Below the pieces are notes generated by a model that saw only the letters and a list, made by a program, of their open reading frames with translations, ran no database searches and was not told where the DNA came from. 64,000 bases of DNA from Phyllostachys edulis (taxonomy: Eukaryota; Streptophyta; Magnoliopsida; Poales; Poaceae): NCBI GenBank assembly GCA_036346405.1, contig CM070558.1, positions 1,116,001 through 1,180,000 on the forward strand, given 5' to 3'. Positions 44,911 to 54,962 of this stretch are shown here, piece by piece. Position 1 is the stretch's first letter, and each line of letters begins with the position of its first letter. The position numbers and the translations under genes were made by a program.

Positions 44911-45478
44911 TTCAATTGCTACACCTAGACAGGGATTGTATACGTAGGACAACTCGTTTGAACTTTTGTGCCTTCTTTTATAGCCGTCACGTGTGGGCCG
45001 TGAACAGTTAATGAAGTCCTTTAACTCCGGTTGATTCTATGGGAGACAAGCGGGCCCCGAGGCTTTAATGCACAGTAAAAACCTCGGGTTCAGGACTCCA
45101 ATCCATACGCTGTGTTGTGAACTGAGTCACTGTGCAAAGAGGACTCACCTATCAGAGAGATAGATTCTCTCTCCTCTTTTCTTTTTCTGAATTTAATTCA
45201 AAAGCAAACTTCGGAAAGTCCGTTCTCCCTCGTTTTAGCTCCAAATTTAATGAACTTTATTTCTAAAATTTTCTAAATTCAATATCTTTCTAATAGCAGT
45301 GGTCTTGTTCAATTTGAAGTTCATTTGTTATTTATTTTGTGTTTATTTGCTTTGCTTGTCTATTTGCTCTTTTTCCGATGCAATCATCCAAATAGAGTTC
45401 AAAGGCGCGGAAGAGCCTCAGTTTGATCAAGCTCAAGACTTTCAAGACCCCCTTGCTTTTGAAGCAGGCGAGTCAATA
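44911..45478 (+). other. Retrotransposon-like remnant between the duplicate segments
   Basis: Not present in the corresponding place elsewhere. 45250-45475 reads like the start of a grass LTR element: AT-rich, then a frame including FKGAEEPQFDQAQDFQDPLA and FEAGES up to the breakpoint at 45479. I cannot name the family. It ends abruptly where copy B begins. Confidence 0.35.
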
Positions 45479-46519
45479 CTTGTAATAATTGTTTTTAATA
45501 ATTATTTATTATATTTATTTATGTAATATTTGTTTATTGTAATAATTATCGTTAATTACGTTAATTGTGGTTTGTTGCGTTATTTGTGGTTTATTGTGGT
45601 ATATTGCGTTAATTGTCATCAAATGCAATCAATTGCGTTAATTGCGGTATTCATCGTCAAATGCGTTCAATTGCGTTAATCGTCATCAAGGCAGTAGTCG
45701 TCGTTAATTACCGTTAAATGCCATCAATTGCGGTAGTTGTCATCAATTGTGTTAGTTGTCGTTAATTATCGTCAATTGTTAATTGTTGTTAATTGTCATT
45801 AAATGGCATCAAATAAGTCATTACTTGCCTGAGAGGCATTTCAGATAATTCCCATCTCAGAGCTGCTGCCAGCCTACCTAAAAGACATAAAGCCAAACAT
45901 CAAACTTCTTCATCTCACCATCATCTGACCTTGCTGATTTGTAAGTGCTTTTCATAAAAGCCACAACCGTCTCAAACAGACCCTAAAGCTTACGATCATG
46001 AAGTGATCGTAGTAAAGCTTACGATCATGAGGTAGTCATAGAAAGTCTTACGACCATAAAATAGTCGTAGAAGATCTTATGATTATATGACCATACGCGG
46101 TGGTCGTAAAATAGTTTAAGACCACTGGGTTAGGCCTCTCCCTTATTAATGATAAGGGGTATCCTTACAGATAATATGAAGATATTGCTTTTTTTTTTAT
46201 AGAAGGGACGAAGCCCCGTTTCCATTAACAAAAACTGTTATACAAAGTCCAAGAGATGTAACAAAGAACGAAAAACAACAAGGACATAGCCAACGACTAT
46301 TATCCAACTAATGTAAGATTTAACAATCTATTACAAAATCAAAAAAGACAAAGCTCATTGCCGAGAACAACACCATAGCAACACTTAAAGCATTTGAACC
46401 GTCTAATTCAAACTAGAGAGATAGCGAAATAAGTGCAAAGACAATCATCAAAACGTTAGCTTTTTGATCCAAGGTGACCATCTTCTTCTCGCCCCCAAAA
46501 ACTTCCATCGCCACTTGAT

Positions 46520-47194
46520 TCAACATTTTAGCATACTGGACCAACAGATCTGGTCTACCTCCTGCATTTTGGCCCAAAGCTCAATAAAGCGACAAATATC
46601 AAAAATTACATGAACAGTTACGAAGGCCATCGATGTTTGAAACAAAGTGCAGACACGAAATTTCCAAATGCTCCAAATAACAAAGACTATGCCAATCAAA
46701 ATCGGTTTTCTTGTTCTCTTAGCAAACCCTCCAATCCAGTTGGTCATCAACTGATGGATGTCCACAGGAGTAAAAGTCAAGCCAAAAGCACAGCCAACAA
46801 CATTCCAAATGAACCTCGCTAAGGGACAACCCAGAAAAAGATGATTGATGTTTTCATTCAATCCACAGAAAACACAATAACCCAGAAAAAGATTATTGAT
46901 GTTTTCATTCAATCCACAGAAAACACAATTTATATCCCCTGACCAACCTCGATGATACAAATTGTCTTTAGTCAGAATTCTTTTTTTGAGCACTAACCAT
47001 ATGAAGATTTTAATCCTCAAAGGTAACTTTAATCCCCAAATGAAATGAAAAGGAAAAAGAAAATGCTGATTTCTTAAAGCAAGATAAAAAGACTTAACAG
47101 AAAATACACTAGATTTCGACCAAAGCCAAACCAACTTATCATTCTTCGATCTTAGTCTAACCTCACTACAATCACTTACTAAATCCCGCCACAA
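46520..47194 (-). pseudogene. LINE ORF2 C-terminal (zf-RVT) fragment
   Basis: 224-codon open frame: VWLWSKSSVFSVKSFYLAL, WGLKLPLRIKIFIWLVLKKR and the zinc-binding segment CVFCGLNENINHLFLGCPLA, then a hydrophobic end. This is the zf-RVT region that follows the reverse transcriptase in plant L1 elements. The zinc segment is duplicated in frame (17 residues). No endonuclease or reverse transcriptase part is present. Confidence 0.9.
46828..46929. repeat. 51-bp in-frame tandem duplication in LINE fragment
   Basis: AACCCAGAAAAAGAT.ATTGATG begins at 46828 and 46879; units are near identical. The 17-residue unit repeats CVFCGLNENIN(N/H)LFLG. Confidence 0.93.
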
Positions 47195-47219
47195 TACTAA
47201 GAAAATATGAAGATATTGC

Positions 47220-48458
47220 TATTTATAATAACAATTAATTACATATAAACAATTTAACTAATTGAGGATTATTTGATCCTCGTCGGTCTCTAATGTACTT
47301 AATTACTAGTGGTGCTTTCTACCGTCATTATTGAACATGGTTATTTGGTGGGAACGACCAAACTTGGGATTTTTCCCCTGCGTACCAGAGCACCGACGAG
47401 AATAAAGGTGAAAATTAGAGAGGGATTGTTCCAAGCGTACAGACTGCAAAGGCTATATGCATCGTGGATGGAATATATATGCATGCTGCAACTAGCGTCT
47501 GCAATACGGCCAAGAAAAGGAAGAAAAAGAAAGTAAAAGGGACGATTTGGCAATCAGCTAGAGCAGCAAGTATTCTTGCTTTGGTTGCATGAACTCGACC
47601 AGCATGATCATGATGCCGTACGTCTCGATCTAACACTTACGTGAACAAGTAGTGTGAAATTAACCTCTTTCTTCAGCAAGACCAAACTTGGGATTTCCGC
47701 ATGCAGTGTGTATGCATGTTCTTTTTTTTGTTTAATTGTATACATACATACATACTGATTGGTTAATGCTTTTGTTTGAGAGATGCATGGTCCTGTAAGC
47801 TATTTTGTAAGTTGCCTGGTTTTTTGTGTGTGTGTGATGAACGGATTCGCATGGAGCGTATATAGCGAGCTAGCTAGAATCACCATCACGATGATTACCT
47901 CTGCTTTGATTACCTTGCGCTGCACACCAATGCAAAGGCAAGGCAATGCGAATTTTGTCTTGCCGTGTAAAGGAGTGCTATTGTCTCACTTGACCCTTTA
48001 TCTTTCGCAAAGAAAAAAAAATGGGACTTGTTCCATCCATCCATCATTTGGCTCTCGCGTGACGCACATAGGATGCATGCATGATACGATCGCTACATAT
48101 ATCGCGACTGCTGCCATGCAAGTGCTCTTCTCACTCAGGCTTCTTTTCTTCTTGAGAGACGCATGCAATGCAATGCATCTAATGCAAGTGTTCACTCAGG
48201 TCTAGTTCTCTAGTGCAAGGTAAACAAGATGCCTTTATGCATCTTCTCTTGGCACCTGGTATTGTACATACACTGTGTTCACGTGTTTATTATCTATCTG
48301 TCTATATATATGCGCGCATGGGAGATGCCTAATTAAGATGCCTTTATGCGACGTGCGTCCGTACATTCCTTCAAATTCTCGTGTGAACTCTTGTACGGCA
48401 GGCAGATCATCGGGAACAAGCAGGAAACTCATCATACATCCACACTTTGTCGTCGGCG
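47220..48458 (+). promoter_or_regulatory. Upstream region of DUF594 gene B
   Basis: Parallel to 40711-42062. Differences include loss of the 40950-41010 GATGGAAAAATCACCGC block here and a short TG-repeat near 47827. TATATATGCGCGCATGGG at 48304-48321 corresponds to the candidate TATA region of gene A. Promoter assignment is inferred from position and conservation only. Confidence 0.35.
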
Positions 48459-50882
48459 ATGGGGCTCAATCCTCCTGTCCCGCAGAAGGACAGCGACTGG
48501 GAGATCCGCGTGGCCGTGCTGCTCAGCCTCTTCCTCCAGATGCTCCTCATCTTCGTCGGCCCCATGCGCAAGCGCTCCTCCCACCCGGTGCCCCGCTTCG
48601 CCGTCTGGTCCTGCTACCTCCTCGCCGACTGGGTCGCTGACCTCGCCCTCGGCCTCCTCCTCAACAACATGGGCAACATCGGCGGTAACGCAGGCGCCAG
48701 CGGGAGCTCCAGCATCTCCCACGCCTCCAGCCTCAAGAAAGGTGGCGGCGGCGCCTCCACCACGGACAACAACAGCCCCATCATCTTCGCCTTCTGGACG
48801 CCGTTCCTGCTGCTCCACCTGGGCGGCCCCGACACCATCACCGCCTACTCCCTCGAGGACAACGAGCTCTGGCTCCGCCACCTCATCGGCCTCCTCTTCG
48901 AGCTCTTCTCCGCCCTCGTCATCTTCTCCTGCTCCGTGAAGACCAACCCAATGATCCCCGCCACCGTCCTCATATTCGTCGTCGGCATCATCAAGTACGG
49001 CGAGCGCACCTACTCGCTCTACTCCGGCAGCGTCGACGGCTTCCGCAAAAGCATCCTCGGCGACCCGGACCCCGGGCCCAACTACGCAAAGCTCATGACG
49101 GAGTTCGACGCCAAGGAGAAGGCCGGCCTGGCGGTCCAGATCGTCATCGCCAACGGCGAGGCCAAGAAAGCGCACGATGCCCTGGAGCAAGACGAGCGAG
49201 AGCGGCTGATGAAGACGAGCACAGCCCAAAAGAGCCTGGAGGCACATGCGTACGACTTCTACCTCGACTTCCGGCGCCTCTTCGTTAACCTCATCCTCAG
49301 CTACAAGGAGCGCAAGATCAGCCAGGCCTACTTCCTCGACCGCGAGGGCATGAACCCAACCGAGGCGTTCCAGGTGATCGAGGTGGAGCTCAACTTCATC
49401 TACGACATGGTGTACACCAAGGCGCCCGTCGCCCACACCAGCAAAGGCTGCGTCCTCCGCTTCGTCGGCTCCGGCTGCCTCGTCTCCGCCCTCGCCATCT
49501 TCTTCCTCCTCGACAAGCGGGGCAGCATCCAGCGTGTCGACGTCGGCATCACCTACGCGCTGCTCCTCGGCGGGCTGGCGCTCGACGCGATCGCGCTGGC
49601 CATGCTCTTGTTCTCCAACCGGATGCTGGTCTGGCTCGAGAAGACCCCAAGGCTGGCGTGGCTTGCGCAGGTGGTCAGGGTCTTGCCGCTGCGGCTGCGG
49701 CTGTGGCGGCAAGGGCGCTGGTCGGAGAGGACCTCGCAGATGAACCTCATCAGCTACTGCCTGGACAAGCCGGACGACGAAGGTGGTGGCTGCTGCCGCC
49801 GCTGCTGCCGCCGCTGCTGCAACTGCTGCTTCGCCAAGCCGCGGGTGACACGCGCGCTCGCCAAGGTCGCGGAAAAGGTGGGCGTCAGGGAGATCTTCGA
49901 CGACTTCTTCTTCATCCGGCGCGAGCGCCTCAGCTGCAGGAATCAGCAGGGAAAGGAGGAGTCCTATCTCGAGTTTATCTTTAACCGTCTCAGGAAGGCG
50001 GCCAAGAGAGCCATCAAACGGCTCAGGAAGGCGGCCAAGAGAGCCAAGGGCGTCAAGCAGGAGGGAGAGGAGGAGCCCTTTCTCCTCGAGTTTATCTTCG
50101 AAGGGCTCAGGGAGGCGGCCAAGAAAGCCAAGGACAAGAAGTACCAAGACATGAACGATATGTGCAACTACCGAGGCAAGGGAGTCCTTGTGCACAACGA
50201 GGGCCTTCGCGAGAAGATCAACCAGAAGCTGACGAAAGAAAAAATCAACATCCTTCTGGACAGCATCCAGAAGGACTTCGACGAGTCCTTGCTGCTGTGG
50301 CACATCGCCACGGACTTGTGTTGCCTTCTCCCCCTCCCCGTGCCTTCAGTGCCGGAAAAGGACACCGTCGAAAAGATGGAGCCGATCGGCAAGACCCTGT
50401 CCGAGTACATGCTCTATCTGCTCATCAGGCAGCCGGAGATGCTATCGGCGACGGCGGGCATCGGGCTTCTCCGCTACCGGGACACCTGCGAGGAGGCGCG
50501 GCGGTTCTTCAGGTCGGCGGACGACTGGGACCCTGGCCACGACGACGCCCGGAGGATGCTGTTGAGCGTCAACACCTCCAAGAAGCCGTCGGAGGTGAAG
50601 GGCGACCGGAGCAAATCGGTGCTGTTCGACGCCTGCATCCTGGCCAAGGTGCTCAGGGAGCTGGGAGGGGACATCATGTGGGATGTGGTGGCCGGGGTGT
50701 GGCGGGAGATGCTCACGTACGCGGCGAGCAAGTGCCGGGGGAGCACGCACGTGCGGCAGCTCAGCCGCGGCGGCGAGCTCATCACCATGGTGTGGTTCCT
50801 CATGTCGCACATGGGAATCGGCGACATGTACCAGATCCAGGAGGGAGACGCCACGGCCAAGCTCATCGTCCATGACCAGTAG
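48459..50882 (+). CDS. DUF4220/DUF594 membrane protein, gene B
   Basis: Intact single-exon gene of 807 codons, close tandem paralogue of gene A. Start ATG 48459 is the conserved MGLNPPVPQKDS start. Membrane helices and C-terminal DUF594 part are as in gene A. Differences are concentrated in the middle region. Gene B has an extra basic insert, RLRKAAKRAIKRLRKAAKRA (about residues 512-531), made by local duplication of the LREAAKKA motif. It has a longer cysteine-rich run CCRRCCRRCCNCC (about 445-457), lacks the KEATRGEQRDLDEAEL stretch of gene A, and carries only one copy of the ARRFFRSAD unit. No frameshift or premature stop, so it is probably functional. Function of the family is unknown. 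Confidence 0.93.
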   Translation: MGLNPPVPQKDSDWEIRVAVLLSLFLQMLLIFVGPMRKRSSHPVPRFAVWSCYLLADWVADLALGLLLNNMGNIGGNAGASGSSSISHASSLKKGGGGASTTDNNSPIIFAFWTPFLLLHLGGPDTITAYSLEDNELWLRHLIGLLFELFSALVIFSCSVKTNPMIPATVLIFVVGIIKYGERTYSLYSGSVDGFRKSILGDPDPGPNYAKLMTEFDAKEKAGLAVQIVIANGEAKKAHDALEQDERERLMKTSTAQKSLEAHAYDFYLDFRRLFVNLILSYKERKISQAYFLDREGMNPTEAFQVIEVELNFIYDMVYTKAPVAHTSKGCVLRFVGSGCLVSALAIFFLLDKRGSIQRVDVGITYALLLGGLALDAIALAMLLFSNRMLVWLEKTPRLAWLAQVVRVLPLRLRLWRQGRWSERTSQMNLISYCLDKPDDEGGGCCRRCCRRCCNCCFAKPRVTRALAKVAEKVGVREIFDDFFFIRRERLSCRNQQGKEESYLEFIFNRLRKAAKRAIKRLRKAAKRAKGVKQEGEEEPFLLEFIFEGLREAAKKAKDKKYQDMNDMCNYRGKGVLVHNEGLREKINQKLTKEKINILLDSIQKDFDESLLLWHIATDLCCLLPLPVPSVPEKDTVEKMEPIGKTLSEYMLYLLIRQPEMLSATAGIGLLRYRDTCEEARRFFRSADDWDPGHDDARRMLLSVNTSKKPSEVKGDRSKSVLFDACILAKVLRELGGDIMWDVVAGVWREMLTYAASKCRGSTHVRQLSRGGELITMVWFLMSHMGIGDMYQIQEGDATAKLIVHDQ

Positions 50883-51116
50883 CCAGCCAGCTGCCGCCTT
50901 GTGCCATGCGTGCGTCATGCGTGCGTGGAACCTGCTTGCAAGTATCGTCAGCGTATTGCTCCGGGCTCCGGCCAGCGTATTGCTCTTTCTTCCGGTTTAT
51001 TTAGACCTAGTCTGTTTTATCTTCTCTGCTCGTTGTGTTGTGCAATCTGACATCGACTGCGGTTTTACGACTTGACTTGCCGAATTTCCCCTTAATTGTT
51101 CGGATACTAAAATGTG
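50883..51116 (+). other. 3' flank of DUF594 gene B
   Basis: Matches the flank of gene A up to CCTTAATTGTTCG (51086-51104), then diverges into GGATACTAAAATGTGATATA and the first (TA)n tract. CCTTAATTGTTTGGATACTAAAATG occurs again, piecewise, at 52517-52542. Confidence 0.6.
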
Positions 51117-51138
51117 ATATATATATATATATATATAT
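51117..51138. repeat. (TA)n tract 1
   Basis: Pure AT/TA dinucleotide run directly left of the Mutator-like element. Confidence 0.95.
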
Positions 51139-52319
51139 GGGGAAGTATCTAGTGCAAATAGGTATTTGAGTGTTAAGGTGCAAATGACAACTAGGAGCAT
51201 TGGATCTAGATTGAACAACCCAGATTTAGGTGCTAATCCCACCTCCAATCCACTTATCCTTTTTCACAAAACCCCCCGGATTCTCTTTCCTTTCTATTCC
51301 CCATCCCCTTCTCCCCCTTTCCCTTATCTCCTCGCCCAGATTTGCCCGGCCGAAGCCCACCTGCGCCTGCATCCACCTCCGGCGCGGCGACCTCCTTCGA
51401 CCTCGGTGCCGCAACACCTCGCCGCCCGGCGCCGGCCTCAGGGTCCCCTCGGCCCCCTTCGCCTCCGGCCCGAAGCTCCACCCTTCGGCGCCGCAATACC
51501 TCGCCGCCCGGCCCCGGCCCCCCTCCGGCGTCACTCCGGCTCCATGGCCACCCTGAGGCCTCCGCGCGGCGCACCCCACCTGCGGGCCATGCTCCGGACC
51601 CACCTGCACCCCCGGCCACCCTCGGCGTGGCTCTCGTCGGATCCCTCGCGCTCGCGCCCTCGGGCTCGCCCACCTCCGGCCTCGGGCCCCCTCGCCGCGA
51701 CAGCTCCGGCCTCGAGGTCCCCTCGGCCCCCTTAGCCTTCGGCCCGAAGCCCCCCTTCGGCATCGCAACAGGTGGCCCGCTTCGGAGCGACGCAGCACCC
51801 TCGGGCCCCCTTCGTCGGCCTCGGCGCACCCCTGCGCAAGGAGGTGATGACGGGCAGTGAGGAGGCGCGGAGGCCAGCGCCGGAGAGGAGATCGGTGCGG
51901 GGCTGGCCGGGAGGGGGAAGGAGGGCGGCGCCTGGGACGAGGGAGGGCCGCTGCCAGGAGGGGGCTGGAGGGCGGCAGCGCCTGGGGCACGGGCCGGAAC
52001 GCGAGGGAGCCGAGCTGGTAGCGGCGGCGACGGAGGAAGCCAGGAGCAGCTGGTAGCGGCGGCGACGGAGGAAGCCAGGAGCAGCTGGCGGCGGCGGCGC
52101 CAGGGGGGCTTCGGCCGGGCTAATCAACAAGAGGAGAGAAGGTAAAGGGGGAGAAGGGAACGAGGAATAGAAAGAAGAGAGAGAATCCAGGGGGTTTTGT
52201 GAAAAAAGGATAAGTGGATTGGAGGTGGGATTAGCACCTAAATCTGGGTTGTTCAATCTAGATCCAATGCTCCTAGTTGTCATTTGCACCTTAGCACTCA
52301 AATACCCATTTCAGACTAG

Positions 52320-52322
<3 letters not shown>
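51139..52322. mobile_element. Mutator-like TIR element with GC-rich interior (Pack-MULE-like)
   Basis: Inverted repeats of about 140 bp at 51139-51285 and 52185-52322. They are nearly identical from GTATTTGAGTG.TAAGGTGCA through TCCAATCCACTTATCC to CACAAAACCCCC.GGATTCTC. The interior (51300-52130) is very GC-rich with proline-, serine- and arginine-rich open frames in several frames on both strands, as expected of captured GC-rich exon sequence. None resembles a named protein. Long TIRs and GC-rich cargo fit Mutator-type Pack-MULEs; a target duplication cannot be read because both ends lie in TA repeats. Confidence 0.72.
52021..52090. repeat. 35-bp tandem duplication in the GC-rich cargo
   Basis: Two perfect units starting GCGGCGGCGACGGAGGAAGC (52021 and 52056). 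Confidence 0.95.

Positions 52323-52406
<84 letters not shown>
52323..52406. repeat. (TA)n tract 2
   Basis: About 84 bp of uninterrupted AT/TA dinucleotides between the Mutator-like element and a MITE fragment. Confidence 0.97.
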
Positions 52407-52408
<2 letters not shown>

Positions 52409-52520
52409 CTGCCTATTCATAAGTATTCTAAAATTTCTTAAGCATAAATCATATTATATGACATCCATTGGTTCATATCCAATCATATGACACACAATCT
52501 CTACACAAATCCAATCACCT
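52407..52520 (+). mobile_element. TA-target MITE-like element, truncated copy 2
   Basis: GACTGCCTATTCATAAGTAT... through ATATGACACACAATCTCTAC and CAAATCCAATCACC matches the first half of copy 3 (53078-53210) and then stops. Confidence 0.7.
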
Positions 52521-52540
52521 TAATTGTTTGGATACTAAAA

Positions 52541-53027
<487 letters not shown>

Positions 53028-53077
<50 letters not shown>
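53028..53077. repeat. (TA)n tract 4
   Basis: About 50 bp of TA dinucleotides. Confidence 0.97.
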
Positions 53078-53080
<3 letters not shown>

Positions 53081-53282
53081 GATCGTTTATTCATAAGTTG
53101 TTTGAAAATTTCTTAAGCATAAGTCATATTTTTCATTCATTAGATCAATATCCAATCATATGACATCCATTGGATCATATCGAATCATATGACACACCAA
53201 TCTCTACACAAATCCAATAGTCATAACAAGTGACTTATACTTAAGAAAATTTCAGGCAACTTAAAATTAGCAAAACTGTATA
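53078..53282 (+). mobile_element. TA-target MITE-like element, copy 3 (complete)
   Basis: Opposite orientation to copy 1 at 44701-44910, with the same ends (GGGGATCGTTTATTCATAAG ... AATTAGCAAAACTGTA) and flanked by TA-rich sequence on both sides. Confidence 0.7.
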
Positions 53283-53289
53283 TATATAC

Positions 53290-54080
53290 TACGTAAAAGA
53301 AGCAATTGGTGGTGGTCCGTCCTCCTTCATTCGATGTGAACTGTTGGATCTATTCTTCTTCATGCGATGTGGGCCATTGGATGTGCAACTCCTTTCTGGG
53401 TTGCTCCGTCCGCACGGTTTGCCGAGCGATCGTCCCCCTCCTCAATCGCGCGAGGCCGCGACACACCCCACTCCGCCCCCCAGCTTCTTCGCGAACCGCC
53501 GACCTCCTCACCCGCCTCCTCCCTGCCTGCTCCCTCCTCCCTCGCCTCCCCCCTCCCTCGCTCGCCTCCTCGCCTGCGCCCCTCCTCGCTCGCCTCCATC
53601 GCCCACGCCCCTCCTCGCCGCCGAGACCCTCTCTCACTCGCCGCCTCTCTCCTCCTCCTCCTTCCAGTGAACCCCATGCCAAACCACTGTCTCGACCTTC
53701 CCATCCGCCATCGCGCCTGCGCCATGACTCCTCTCTCTGCGGTAGCCCTCCCTCCCATCCTCTCGCACACGCGCCATGCTCGCCCCTCGCCTCCATGCCG
53801 TACCTCCCTCCCATCCATGCCGCGTCACCTTCACCCGCCGTGACCCCCTCACCCCTCAGCCGCCGCCTCCATACCCCGAGATCCCTTGTCGTCCTCCTCC
53901 GTGCCCATGGAGAAGATCTCCGTCACCGTCCGCTTTCGCCCGACCGCCTTCGCCTCCTCTAATGATTCTCGTGACGTCCGTGGGCATCATGAGCGACGAT
54001 CGACGACACCCGCATCTCCTCCTCCACAAGGCCTGGGACCTCTGTGCCTAGGTCCTACACACCACCACTCCCAGACGTAG
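53290..54080 (+). pseudogene. Kinesin KIN-7-like 5' fragment (UTR plus N-terminus)
   Basis: A C-rich, 5'-leader-like stretch leads to ATG 53907, which reads MEKISVTVRFRPTAFASSND, the start of grass KIN-7 kinesin motor domains (MEKISVAVRFRPP-type). The frame then leaves the family (RDVRGHHERR...) and stops at 54078-54080, with no ATP-binding GxxxxGKT motif. A longer overlapping open frame of 218 codons (53306-53962) is proline/serine-rich and in a different frame; I regard it as chance. It is a captured or truncated first exon, not a working motor. Confidence 0.7.
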
Positions 54081-54334
54081 CGTCCTCCTCTTATTGCTCA
54101 ATCTAGGATCGTGCCTTGTAACCTCCCAGGTCTCTCAACATCGAATTCTGATGAATTTTGATGAGCTGTAATTATTCGGCGATTGTTCTTGTGGATGTTT
54201 GAGGTGGAAAGATTCAGTTTTGATGATGTTGGCGTCACGTTCTTTTGGCGGATGCATTCTAGGAGATACAAAAGATCCTAAATTCAGGCAATAGCAGTTG
54301 TGCTTAATGACACAATAAACTTATTTGGATGACT
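54081..54334 (+). other. Joining sequence between two gene fragments
   Basis: Resembles intron or 5'-leader sequence; no coding signal. A possible acceptor GACTAG lies at 54331-54336 just before the RabGGTase-like exon. Confidence 0.4.
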
Positions 54335-54510
54335 AGGGCCTGTAGGTACACCAAGGAGGTACTCGGTTTGAGTTTTAAGCATCTCAAGATAAATCCAGCG
54401 GCCTACACTGTGTGGAACTACCGGAAGCTTGCATTTTAGCACAACCTTGGGGAGCTTTCTGACCCGGAGGCCATCAAGTCTGATGTTGATGATGTGCTCA
54501 GAGTAGTGAG
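54335..54510 (+). pseudogene. Rab geranylgeranyl transferase alpha-subunit exon fragment
   Basis: Translates as RYTKEVLGLSFKHLKINPAA, then YTVWNYRKLAF, a TAG at 54437-54439, then HNLGELSDPEAIKSDVDDVL-RVV. The TKE..L..K.L.INP..YT.WNYRK pattern is the first prenyltransferase-alpha repeat of RabGGTase alpha, which in plants prenylates Rab GTPases with a beta subunit and REP. The stop replaces the glutamine (CAG to TAG) that normally precedes HNL. Only one exon of several is present. Confidence 0.75.
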
Positions 54511-54634
54511 TTCTGATTAATCAATTAGATCATGGATCAGATTGTCCTATGCCCTTCACTAGCGCTTTCTTAAGAAATAAAACTACTCATCTTTGTGAAA
54601 AGAACTCAATCACCGAGAAAGGAATAGCAATTAG
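54511..54634. other. Short spacer, no feature
   Basis: AT-rich sequence ending at the copia LTR; probably intron sequence of the captured fragment. Confidence 0.4.
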
Positions 54635-54873
54635 TGTTAGACCGATATCGTGTTCACACCGATGTCGTGTTCACACCGGTCTCTTGACTATTCGGTTCGG
54701 TCTCGTATTCACACCGGTCTCTTGACTGTTCGGTTCAGTCTCGTGTTCACACCAGCCTCTTGACTGTTCGGTTCAGTCTCGTGTTCACACCAGCCTCGAC
54801 CGGCTATATATATGTGTAACCCGTGTACCTTGAACAATCAATCAATCAGTTGTGTGAATTATCTCCGCCAACA
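54635..54873 (+). mobile_element. Ty1-copia LTR (239 bp)
   Basis: Begins TGTTAGACCG and ends CGCCAACA, directly followed by a primer-binding site. The middle (about 54650-54800) is an array of 38-39-bp units of the type CTCTTGACTGTTCGGTTCAG / TCTCGTGTTCACACCAGC, about 3.5 copies. TATATATATG near 54805 could be its TATA box. No second LTR is found in the window. Confidence 0.8.
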
Positions 54874-54885
54874 TGGTATCAGAAA
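54874..54885 (+). other. Primer-binding site (initiator tRNA-Met)
   Basis: TGGTATCAGAAA directly after the LTR; the consensus is TGGTATCAGAGC, so ten of twelve bases match. Confidence 0.8.
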
Positions 54886-54962
54886 AGGTCGATCCTTCGA
54901 CCCTTCGCTTCCGCTAAAATCCTAACCCAGCCCGCCGCCACCACCTCTCCTCATCACGCCCC

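Larger units (their letters stand above)
46189..47203 (-). mobile_element. 5'-truncated LINE insertion with 16-bp target duplication
   Basis: Minus-strand insertion whose poly(A) appears as T10 at 46189-46198. Perfect 16-bp target duplications AATATGAAGATATTGC flank it at 46173-46188 and 47204-47219. Copy A holds the unoccupied site (ATATGAAGATATTAC near 40696-40710). Only the 3' kilobase of the LINE was inserted, typical of incomplete reverse transcription. Confidence 0.96.
45479..51104 (+). repeat. Segmental duplication, copy B
   Basis: Tandem, same-orientation copy of 40028-44693. Without the 46189-47203 LINE and its target duplication it is about 4.6 kb, the same length as copy A. Starts within the AATTGCGTTAATTG repeats of the Harbinger-like element, retaining its right TIR region (CTCAAACAGACCC near 45984). 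Confidence 0.9.

Noticed and set aside
48432..50303. 623-codon open frame on the minus strand opposite DUF594 gene B
   Set aside because: Same antisense artefact; its gaps and insertions simply follow those of the sense gene.
53306..53962. 218-codon Pro/Ser/Arg-rich frame
   Set aside because: Lies in C-rich leader sequence where all frames are open; the kinesin start MEKISVTVRFRP is in a different frame and has family support.
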